A stretch of 64,000 bases of DNA from Paraburkholderia sp. DHOC27. Its GTDB lineage: Bacteria > Pseudomonadota > Gammaproteobacteria > Burkholderiales > Burkholderiaceae. Shown piece after piece: positions 42,579 through 50,383 of the stretch. The notes under the pieces are model-generated. The model was not told the origin of the DNA. It ran no database searches and was given only the letters and a program-made list of their open reading frames with translations. Location of the stretch: assembly GCF_003429005.1 (NCBI RefSeq), contig NZ_QVQV01000008.1, positions 62,001-126,000 of the forward strand. The letters run 5' to 3'. The position numbers and the translations under genes were made by a program. Every line of letters begins with the position of its first letter. The first letter of the stretch is position 1.

Positions 42579-44722
42579 CAAACCATCGCTATACCTTGAA
42601 CGCTCCCGAACACAACCAGCCGGTGCATGATCCGGGGCTCGCATGCCTGGTCGTCATCGCCCGCTTTCATGGCATTGCCGCTGACGCCGCGCAGATAAGG
42701 CATACGGCCGCTCGCAGCAATGAGACTTTCGACAGCGATGCGCTAGTACTAAGTGCCCGTTCGATCGGCCTGAAGGCAACGCAAGCACCTCTGCGAATCG
42801 ACCGTCTCGACCGAACACCGTTGCCCGCGCTCGCTTTTGACAAGCAAGGCAAGCATTTCATCATTGCGCGCAGCGACGGCAAGACGGCCTTCATTCTCGA
42901 AGCCGACGCTACCGCGCCTGCTGTGGTAACACTCGACGCACTCGCGATCCGTGTTACCGGTCGAATGTTGCTTTTCACGTCGCGGGCATCCCTCGCCGGC
43001 GAACTCGCACGATTCGATTTCTCGTGGTTCATTCCAGCGATTATCAAATACCGCGTGCTCTTGCTGGAAGTGCTGGGGGTCTCGCTGGTTCTGCAACTGT
43101 TCGCTCTTGTTTCGCCTTTGATGTTTCAGGTTGTGATGGACAAGGTCCTTGTCAACCGCGCTTATAACACACTTATAGTTGTGGGCATCGCATTGCTCGT
43201 GAGCTCCCTTTTTGAAGTGTTATTGACGGGTCTGCGCAACTTCACTTTCTCTCACACCACGAACCGGATTGATGTGGAACTCGGCGCACGTCTATTCCGT
43301 CATCTGCTAATGCTGCCGCTCCGTTATTTCGCAGTCCGGCGCGTAGGCGATACCGTGGCACGCGTGCGAGAGCTGGAAAACATCCGCAACTTCTTGACGG
43401 GCCAGGCACTGACAGCAGTCATCGACCTCATGTTTTCGTTGGTGTTCATCGGCGTGATGTGCCTCTACAGCGTATGGCTCACCCTCATCGTCGTAGCATC
43501 GTTGCCACTCTACGTCGTCATTTCGGCTACGCTTGTCCCGGCATTGCGTCTACGCCTGAACGAGAAATTCGCGCGCGGCGCGGACAACCAGTCGTTTCTG
43601 GTCGAAACCGTTTCCAGTATCGAAACGGTCAAGGCAATGGCCGTCGAGCCACAATTCATCAAGCGTTGGGAAACGCAGCTTGCTGCTTATGTCGCATCCG
43701 GCTTTCGGGTGACCATGATCGGCAACGTGGGCCAGCAGCTTATCCAGTTGGTCGGGAAGCTGGTCACACTTGCAACGCTGTTGTTGGGCGCGAAACTGGT
43801 GATTGACAGCCGGCTGACGGTCGGTCAACTGATTGCGTTCAACATGATGTCCCAGCACGTCGCCTCACCAATTCTGCGTCTTGCTCAGCTATGGCAAGAC
43901 TTTCAGCAAATCGGCATCTCGATGGTCCGCCTCGGCGACATCCTCAACGCACGCAATGAACTCCCGCAAAGTCGCCAGGCGCAGCCCACAATCACCGGCA
44001 ACATCCGCTTTGAGAACGTCCTCTTTCGTTACCGGCCGGACGGACCGCCGATTCTCAGCGACGTCTCTCTCGACATACGTGCTGGTGACGTAATCGGCAT
44101 CGTCGGACGCTCGGGCTCAGGCAAAAGCACGCTTACAAAGCTGTTGCAGCGACTCTACCTGCCTGAACACGGTACCGTGAGAATCGATGGCATTGACCTC
44201 GCATTAACCGACCCCGCCTGGTTGCGCCGACAGGTGGGCGTCGTGCTGCAGGAGAACACGCTTTTCAATCGCTCCGTTCGCGAGAACATTGCCCTCACCG
44301 ATCCGGGCGCGCCACTCGATGCAGTCATAACCGCCGCCAGGCTCGCAGGCGCACATGAGTTCATCTGCGAATTGCCCCAGGCTTATGACACAACTGTCGA
44401 AGAGCACGGCGGCAATCTGTCCGGCGGCCAACGCCAACGACTTGCTATTGCTCGCGCACTGCTCACCAATCCACGCATCTTGATCTTCGACGAAGCGACC
44501 AGCGCACTCGACTTCGAAACCGAGCGCGTCATTCAAAACAACATGCGCGCGATCTGCGCGGGACGAACGGTCATCATCATCGCTCACCGCTTGAGCGCCG
44601 TGCGGCACGCAAACCAGATCATTGCGATGGACAAGGGGCGGATCGTCGAACGCGGTACGCACGACGCGTTGCTTGCGCACGGCGGCTACTACGCACACCT
44701 CATTTCCCTGCAGAATGGCTAA
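42575..44722 (+). CDS. Type I secretion ABC exporter with degenerate C39 domain (HlyB-like)
   Basis: 715 residues. The N-terminal domain (about 1-130) looks like a C39 peptidase (PGLACLVVIARFHG) but the catalytic Cys position is Pro, so it is a C39-like docking domain as in HlyB, which binds RTX proteins without cutting them. Six membrane helices follow (about 150-440), then the ATPase: Walker A GRSGSGKST, LSGGQRQRLAIARAL, Walker B ILIFDEATSALD and IIAHRLS. The protein should energise export of the RTX-like product of the preceding gene. First of three exporter genes, whose start lies in a hairpin. Confidence 0.94.
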   Translation: MPNHRYTLNAPEHNQPVHDPGLACLVVIARFHGIAADAAQIRHTAARSNETFDSDALVLSARSIGLKATQAPLRIDRLDRTPLPALAFDKQGKHFIIARSDGKTAFILEADATAPAVVTLDALAIRVTGRMLLFTSRASLAGELARFDFSWFIPAIIKYRVLLLEVLGVSLVLQLFALVSPLMFQVVMDKVLVNRAYNTLIVVGIALLVSSLFEVLLTGLRNFTFSHTTNRIDVELGARLFRHLLMLPLRYFAVRRVGDTVARVRELENIRNFLTGQALTAVIDLMFSLVFIGVMCLYSVWLTLIVVASLPLYVVISATLVPALRLRLNEKFARGADNQSFLVETVSSIETVKAMAVEPQFIKRWETQLAAYVASGFRVTMIGNVGQQLIQLVGKLVTLATLLLGAKLVIDSRLTVGQLIAFNMMSQHVASPILRLAQLWQDFQQIGISMVRLGDILNARNELPQSRQAQPTITGNIRFENVLFRYRPDGPPILSDVSLDIRAGDVIGIVGRSGSGKSTLTKLLQRLYLPEHGTVRIDGIDLALTDPAWLRRQVGVVLQENTLFNRSVRENIALTDPGAPLDAVITAARLAGAHEFICELPQAYDTTVEEHGGNLSGGQRQRLAIARALLTNPRILIFDEATSALDFETERVIQNNMRAICAGRTVIIIAHRLSAVRHANQIIAMDKGRIVERGTHDALLAHGGYYAHLISLQNG

Positions 44723-44724
44723 TC

Positions 44725-46149
44725 ATGCGGCTTGAACTTCAGGCTTTCCGCGACCTGATGCTTCGGTACATCGCGGTATGGCGAACCGGATGGTCAATTC
44801 GCGATCAGTTCGATACCCCCGACAAGCTCACGTACGAGCTCGCTTTTCAGCCCGCTCAGCTTGAACTGGTCGAAACGCCGATTCACCCTGCGCCGCGCTG
44901 GGTCATGCGTATCCTGGTCATACTTTCCGTGCTGATTCTGCTCATCTGCAGCGTTGGTCAACTCGATATCGTCGTGACCGCAAAGGGCAAGCTGGTTCCG
45001 AACGACCTCGTCAAGATCATCCAGCCGGCGATTACAGGCGTGGTCCGTCAGATCCAGGTCCATGACGGCCAGCGTGTTGTCGCGGGACAAACGTTGCTGA
45101 TCCTGGACGCGACACAGGCAGCCGCTGACGCGGACAAAGCCCGTTCGACGCGCATCGACGCGGCGCTCGCATCCGCACGGGCCACAGCACTGCTAGAAGC
45201 CGTGAAACTCGGACACGTCCCGATTCTGTCTGCGTCAGACGGCGCGACGCCAGAGCAACAAGCTCAGGCTCAGCATTTTGCCGAAGGGTTGTACCGGGAA
45301 TACGCGGATAAGCTTGCGGCGTCGGAGGCCGAACTTCTCAAACGGAAAGCCGAACTCTCAACTATCCGCGAGGAAGTGGTCAAATTGCGTGCAACCTTGC
45401 CGCTGGCGCGTGGCACAGCCGACGATTACCGAGCGTTAGCGCACGACCAATACGTCGCGCAGCATGACTATCTTGGCAAGGAGCAGACCGCACTCGAGCA
45501 GGAGCATGATCTCCTCGCACAGCAAAGTCACGCTCGTGAACTTGCTGCTTCGATTGAAGTACAGCGCGCCACGATCCAGGCGATGACCTCGCAATTCTCC
45601 CGAGAGCAACTCGACGCGCTCGACAAGGCAAAGCAGCAGTTCGAACAATACACAGCCGAAGAAACAAAGGCGCAAACACGTCAGACGTTGATGACGCTTT
45701 ACGCGCCGGTTTCGGGAACGGTCGAGAAGTTGGCCACCCATACACTTGGCGGGGTCGTCACAACAGCACAGTCGATCATGGAGATCGTTCCGGAAGAAGC
45801 AGTAGAGGTTGAAGCTAACGTTGAGAACAAGGACGTGGGGTTCGTCACGGTTGGGCAGGACGCCATCGTCAAGATCGAAGCGTTTCCCTATACGCGGTAC
45901 GGCTATCTAACTGGCAAAGTAGTATCCGTTTCGAACGACGCCGCACAGAACAGAGATCAGAAACTCGGCCTGACTTATACGGCACGCATCCGCTTGCCGA
46001 CCAATCACATACAGATCAACAACAAGTCGATCGATCTAACCCCGGGCATGCAGGTGACGGCCGAAATAAAGACCGGGCGTCGCAGCGTCGCAGGCTATTT
46101 TCTCGACCCACTGATACGGACGACCGGAGAGAGCCTCCATGAACGTTAA
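44725..46149 (+). CDS. HlyD-family membrane fusion protein
   Basis: 474 residues. A cytosolic N-terminus (about 1-60) and one membrane helix (VMRILVILSVLILLICSVG) lead to a periplasmic part: biotinyl-lipoyl halves (IIQPAITGVVRQIQVHDGQRVVAGQTLL and LYAPVSGTVEKLATHTLGGVV), a long coiled-coil hairpin between them (about 130-340), and a C-terminal beta domain (GYLTGKVVSVSNDAAQNRDQ; DLTPGMQVTAEIKTGRRSV). It links the exporter to the outer-membrane channel. It starts two bases after the exporter stop, and its end overlaps the TolC-type gene by 11 bases. Confidence 0.95.
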   Translation: MRLELQAFRDLMLRYIAVWRTGWSIRDQFDTPDKLTYELAFQPAQLELVETPIHPAPRWVMRILVILSVLILLICSVGQLDIVVTAKGKLVPNDLVKIIQPAITGVVRQIQVHDGQRVVAGQTLLILDATQAAADADKARSTRIDAALASARATALLEAVKLGHVPILSASDGATPEQQAQAQHFAEGLYREYADKLAASEAELLKRKAELSTIREEVVKLRATLPLARGTADDYRALAHDQYVAQHDYLGKEQTALEQEHDLLAQQSHARELAASIEVQRATIQAMTSQFSREQLDALDKAKQQFEQYTAEETKAQTRQTLMTLYAPVSGTVEKLATHTLGGVVTTAQSIMEIVPEEAVEVEANVENKDVGFVTVGQDAIVKIEAFPYTRYGYLTGKVVSVSNDAAQNRDQKLGLTYTARIRLPTNHIQINNKSIDLTPGMQVTAEIKTGRRSVAGYFLDPLIRTTGESLHER

Positions 46150-47635
46150 ATGGGTCAATCGACGAAAATCCAGTCACACCCGTCGGGTGTGCATGCTGAT
46201 CGCAGCGTTAGCCATCACCACACTGAGCGCAACCTTCGATCGGGTTGATGCAATGGATGTGTGGCGCACCGAGGACGCCGTTTCTGCGACACCCGCAGAT
46301 ATGTTTGCCGATCTCGACGCTGCACATCCATGCCAGTTCGGTCCACCGAGCGTGCCACTTCGACTAGCCGAAGCTGTGAACCGAGCCTTATGCGGAAGCC
46401 CTAAAACAAGAGAAGCTTGGGCGAATGTGAAGGTGCAGTCAGCGGCTGTCGGAGCGGCGAATTCGGCGTACCTACCGACTGTCACCGCTAACCTGCAGGA
46501 CGTCCGCGACAACACCGCGACAGACGTAAGGGGTTATCCGAGTTTGAGTTCGGCGAACCGCTCAACCGTTTATTCCGGCTCCGTCGCCGCCAACTGGGTG
46601 CTGTACGACTTCGGCGGCAGGAAGGCCGCGCAGACCAACGCACGGGCCCTACTCGCCGCGGCACTAGCAAACCAGAATGCAACTCTACAGACAATGTTTT
46701 CTAACGTGGCCACGGATTACTACGCGGCACAAGCGGCAGCAGGGAAACTGCGATCTGCGGGGGAGACGGAACGTATCGCACGTGACAGTTTTATCGCAGC
46801 ATCGGCACGCGTGACTCATGGTGTTGCAGCAATATCCGACCGGTTGCAGGCCGAGACGTCCTACGCGCAGGCAACGTTTAACCGCGTAAAAGCCGAAGGC
46901 GACTTGTCTTCCACCCGCGGTGTCCTTGCCGCAGACATGAACCTGCGTCCGGACCAGCCGCTTACGATACCGGAGATCGACGACGGCGTGATGCCAGACG
47001 AAGAATTCATTGCATCGATTGGCAAGATGATCGACGAAGCACAAAGCACACATCCGGCGATCGCTGCGGCGAGAGCAAAGCTCGATGCAGCCGTCGCAAA
47101 TGAGCAGCAGACCCGCGCCGAGGGTTTACCGACTCTGAGTCTGGTCGCAAAAGTCAGCCAAAACAACCAACCTGCCAGTCTCGGACTAGGCGAGCCTCAA
47201 TTCGCTGCGAACGGGCGAGATTGGTATGTTGGTGTGCAGGTGCAGATTCCATTGTTCGACGGTTTCAGCCGAACTTACAAGGTACGCGGGGCACATGCCC
47301 AAGTAGAACTTCAGAGAGATACGCTTGACGAAGCACGCCAGCAAGTCGCACTCGATGTCTGGAGGAGTTACCAGAGCTTGCAGACGAACACGAAAAACGC
47401 AAGAACCACGGCTGCGTTAAAAAACATTGCTCAACGTTCGTTTGATGTTGCGAAGCATCGATATGCGGCTGGGGTAGGAAGCATTCTGGAATTGCTAAGC
47501 GCACAAAAAGCGCTTTCGGAGGCTCAACAACAAGGAGTCCAGGCGCTCGCCGACTGGCACGCAGCGCGCATCCAGCTGGCGGCAAAGATGGGGCAATTGA
47601 GTCTTGACGACCTGCGCAGCGAGCAGACGCGGTAG
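46139..47635 (+). CDS. TolC-type outer-membrane channel of the type I secretion system
   Basis: 498 residues. A signal peptide (hydrophobic about 18-30, ending VDA) precedes two outer-membrane efflux protein repeats: LRLAEAVNRALCGSPKTREAW, YSGSVAANWVLYDFGGRKAA, and in the second half AAARAKLDAAVANEQQTRAEGLPTLSL, VGVQVQIPLFDGFSRTYKV and YAAGVGSILELLSAQKAL. Trimers form the exit duct for type I secretion. The CyaE/TolC-like subfamily is indicated by position. Its inclusion in the operon makes this secretion system self-sufficient. Confidence 0.94.
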   Translation: MNVKWVNRRKSSHTRRVCMLIAALAITTLSATFDRVDAMDVWRTEDAVSATPADMFADLDAAHPCQFGPPSVPLRLAEAVNRALCGSPKTREAWANVKVQSAAVGAANSAYLPTVTANLQDVRDNTATDVRGYPSLSSANRSTVYSGSVAANWVLYDFGGRKAAQTNARALLAAALANQNATLQTMFSNVATDYYAAQAAAGKLRSAGETERIARDSFIAASARVTHGVAAISDRLQAETSYAQATFNRVKAEGDLSSTRGVLAADMNLRPDQPLTIPEIDDGVMPDEEFIASIGKMIDEAQSTHPAIAAARAKLDAAVANEQQTRAEGLPTLSLVAKVSQNNQPASLGLGEPQFAANGRDWYVGVQVQIPLFDGFSRTYKVRGAHAQVELQRDTLDEARQQVALDVWRSYQSLQTNTKNARTTAALKNIAQRSFDVAKHRYAAGVGSILELLSAQKALSEAQQQGVQALADWHAARIQLAAKMGQLSLDDLRSEQTR

Positions 47636-47660
47636 CCATGCAATGGTCCGCATGCCCACA

Positions 47661-47702
47661 AAAAAACTTGTCCACAGAAAAAGTTCACAACCCTGTGGAC
47701 AA
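47661..47702 (-). terminator. Intrinsic terminator of the YkgJ-type gene, bordering the island
   Basis: TTGTCCACAG-N15-CTGTGGACAA is a perfect 10-bp stem; on the minus strand it is followed by GTTTTTTTG. It ends the leftward YkgJ-type transcript and, as a stem, may also stop the rightward TolC-type transcript. Confidence 0.75.
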
Positions 47703-47775
47703 CCCCCTGACACCCTACCCAAGTCCCTGTTCCGAAACGACTAACGCCTTACGTGCTCAATGCGTGCAGCCCATC

Positions 47776-48588
47776 TCAGGCGTCGGTAGCCGGATAGAAA
47801 CCGAGGTACTCAAACCCCGCCACTTCATCATCAGCCGCTCCAGCCGCCACACAAATCCCCAGCGCCCCCACCGACACCAGCGCATCCACTGTCGGCCGCC
47901 GGTTAGACACAAAGCGCCAGCCCGTGGCCTCCTCGTCAGCCGCAGCAAACCCCAGAGCATCGCGCCCCTCACACGCCGCCAATAACGCCGCCTGTAAATC
48001 CTCGCGCCGCGGTGAATGCACCACGAAGCCTTCGTTCGAGAGCGCCGCCGCGTCGATGCCAAGCAAACCGCACAGCCGCTGCTTGACCGCCACGTCATTC
48101 GCATCTGCCGCGCGCGACTGCTCGATCAACGACATCGTCGTCGCATCGACCAGCTTGCCGCCACGGATCAACGGCGGCAAACCCGGCGTCCATGCCTCCG
48201 GCGGACAGCCCTTGTTGGCGGGCGTCAGTTCAATAAACGGATTGATCTCGGCGGGATACACGCGGCACACCAACGGCCGCTCCTCGTAGATGCCGCAGCG
48301 CATATCGCTTTGCAGGTTCGGACACGGTCCCACGAACGCACCCGTCAAGATCACCACGATCCGTGCAGGCAAGCTGCCACTTTGAGCCGCGAACGAACGG
48401 CGGCGTTTATGGGCGGCGGGCAGATTGTCGGCGGCGGGCTCTTCCAGCCACGGCACCGCTTCGCACAGGATCTGCACATCATCGCCACGCGCGAGCCACG
48501 CCAGCGCTTCGGTCACCGTCAACGGCAAGCGCAGATCGTGGCAGCAATTGCCGCACATCGTGCACGCGAAATCCAGATTCGTATTCAT
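47776..48588 (-). CDS. YkgJ-family cysteine cluster protein
   Basis: 270 residues. Eight or so cysteines in the family arrangement: FACTMCGNCCHDL at the N-terminus, GPCPNL, RCGIYEERPLVCRVYPAEI and KGCPPEAW. The YkgJ/CxxCxxCC family is thought to bind an iron-sulfur or zinc centre; biochemical function is not established. The ATG at 48588 is used in place of a TTG two codons upstream. It is monocistronic, ends at the terminator above, and is outside the A/T-rich island. Confidence 0.88.
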   Translation of the reverse strand: MNTNLDFACTMCGNCCHDLRLPLTVTEALAWLARGDDVQILCEAVPWLEEPAADNLPAAHKRRRSFAAQSGSLPARIVVILTGAFVGPCPNLQSDMRCGIYEERPLVCRVYPAEINPFIELTPANKGCPPEAWTPGLPPLIRGGKLVDATTMSLIEQSRAADANDVAVKQRLCGLLGIDAAALSNEGFVVHSPRREDLQAALLAACEGRDALGFAAADEEATGWRFVSNRRPTVDALVSVGALGICVAAGAADDEVAGFEYLGFYPATDA

Positions 48589-48861
48589 CGGCAATCATGC
48601 CTTGTGTTGCGCGAGGCGCGTGGGGTGGTCGAGGCGCATGCGGGCCAACGCTGCCGGGACGTTGCGTGCTGCAACGCCCTGCACGGCCAGTCAAAGGGAG
48701 AGGATTCTAAACGCCTCTGGTGAAAGGCGCTGTAGACATGTCCAAACCACGTGCGACGCTGTAATCACACGGTAAGCACGCAGTAATACCGCGAGAAACG
48801 CCCGCAAAAAAGCGCGTGCAAAAACACCCTAAACCAGCGCCCAATACTCGCGCACTCTCCC

Positions 48862-50103
48862 TCAGCTACGGCGATCCAACGAATAACGCCGGCAGTGTTC
48901 GAGGTAGCCCGCTTCGTGGCCGCTCACCAGTTCGACGATACTCTTCCACAGCCAGTGCGGTGCGTCGATCGTCTTGCTGCGACGTTGCCGCAGTTCGCCG
49001 AGCCACGCCTTGCGCTCGCCGTCATCCATCTGGCGTGCATGCGCCTTGCCCACCACCAGCGCGAGAAAACGCGCGGCTTTCATGGCCTCATCGCGCGTCA
49101 GTTGCTCGATGGTCAGCTTCATGTCCTGCGGCAACAACTCGCGTATCACCACCGGACGCTCCACGAGACGCGCCGCGCGCATGCGGTCACCGAGAAACGG
49201 CGCGAGGTGACGCGCGCCCTCCACCACCCGTTGCGCGTTGTCGCGTGGCATGCGCACGCCCGGATAACGCGGTGCGGCCGCCGTCGCCGCTTCCTTTATG
49301 TCGATCAGACACAGATCGTCGCCGTCGAGCGCCGCGCCATCCACGTCGAGCAGCACTGCGTAGCGCAAACGTCCGAGCGAACTGCAACCCTTCACCCAGT
49401 ACGCCGCATCCAGCACGCTTACTTTCGCGTGCTCATCCTCGGAACGCAGTTCGGTCGCGAGTCGCGCCACCGTGCGCTTTTCGAACAACGCTTCGATCTC
49501 GCGCCGCTCGCTCTTCGACAACGGCCAGAAGCGCTTGCCAAGCGGAATATCCGGCTCGACATCTTCAATGCGTTCTTCGGCCAGATGCTGCCACGAGCGC
49601 CGCACGGCTTCTTTCATCACCACGCGCACGGCCTCCGGTTTTTCTGCCGAGAGATCGGTCTGATCCGACTCGTCGTCGAAGGCGCGCTCGTAACCGTCGG
49701 CGAGCGCCTCCATCATGTGCACCGTGGTCACGCCGGGCAGGTCCGAACCGCGCGCCGCGGTCGCGAGCGACAGCCCGAGCCGGATCAGATCATGGGCCGG
49801 ATTGCCGATCACGGTCTGATCGAGATCGCGAATCTGGATTTCCACCCGTCCCTGCGCGTTGGCGACCGGTCCGATATTGCCTGCATGACAATCGCCGCAG
49901 ATCCAGATAGCCGGTCCTTCGGGCAACGCATGTCCTTCGATGCCGTCGAGCCACTCATAGAACTTGCCGGTATTGCCGCGTACATACGCGTGGGCCGAGC
50001 GCGCCATCTTCGCGTTGCGGCGGGCGCTGAGCAATTCAAGTCGGTCATCGGGTTTGGGCAAGCCGCGATGGGTGCCATTTTTCTGGGACATTTTTTTGGG
50101 CAT
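48862..50103 (-). CDS. DUF2252 family protein
   Basis: 413 residues. DUF2252 members show kinase-like fold features, here WICGDCHAGNIGP (catalytic-loop-like HxGN) followed by IQIRDLDQTVIGNPAHDLIRLGLSLA (DxD-like metal site) and, later, LIDIKEAATAA and AHARQ. Phosphotransferase activity has been proposed for the family from fold similarity, without substrate. The start at 50103 is chosen by similarity of the region after it; the frame is open to 50208 and an ATG lies at 50091. Divergent from the hybrid kinase gene. Confidence 0.85.
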   Translation of the reverse strand: MPKKMSQKNGTHRGLPKPDDRLELLSARRNAKMARSAHAYVRGNTGKFYEWLDGIEGHALPEGPAIWICGDCHAGNIGPVANAQGRVEIQIRDLDQTVIGNPAHDLIRLGLSLATAARGSDLPGVTTVHMMEALADGYERAFDDESDQTDLSAEKPEAVRVVMKEAVRRSWQHLAEERIEDVEPDIPLGKRFWPLSKSERREIEALFEKRTVARLATELRSEDEHAKVSVLDAAYWVKGCSSLGRLRYAVLLDVDGAALDGDDLCLIDIKEAATAAAPRYPGVRMPRDNAQRVVEGARHLAPFLGDRMRAARLVERPVVIRELLPQDMKLTIEQLTRDEAMKAARFLALVVGKAHARQMDDGERKAWLGELRQRRSKTIDAPHWLWKSIVELVSGHEAGYLEHCRRYSLDRRS

Positions 50104-50383
50104 GTATGAGGTCCGGGGACAGTCTTTGAAGAGTAGCCGGCCACCTTGCCATAGGCCGGGCCGGCGAACAATACGTCTGAGGTGGCGGCGCAAGGAACGT
50201 GCACGCACGCGGTAGCCGGGAATGTAAATTGCTACTTCAAGGTGCGGTAAATCTGGCCGAACCTCACCCCGACGCGTGGATTTCGGCCAACTTTACGGCA
50301 CGGGTGCGCTGTCGTCCGGTTTGCTTCTTTTTGGCAATTCCCTTCTACCGCGCTCATCAAGACGTCTTCTGCGGAGACCAAGC

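Noticed and set aside
42575..44722. Bacteriocin exporter that cleaves double-glycine leaders
   Set aside because: The C39 domain lacks the catalytic Cys and the adjacent substrate has a C-terminal RTX-type signal.
47668..47702. TTGTCCACA repeats that resemble DnaA boxes
   Set aside because: Two sites in inverted orientation form a stem with a T-run on the minus strand; a terminator explains them better than a replication origin, and no dnaA, repA or A/T-rich unwinding region is near.
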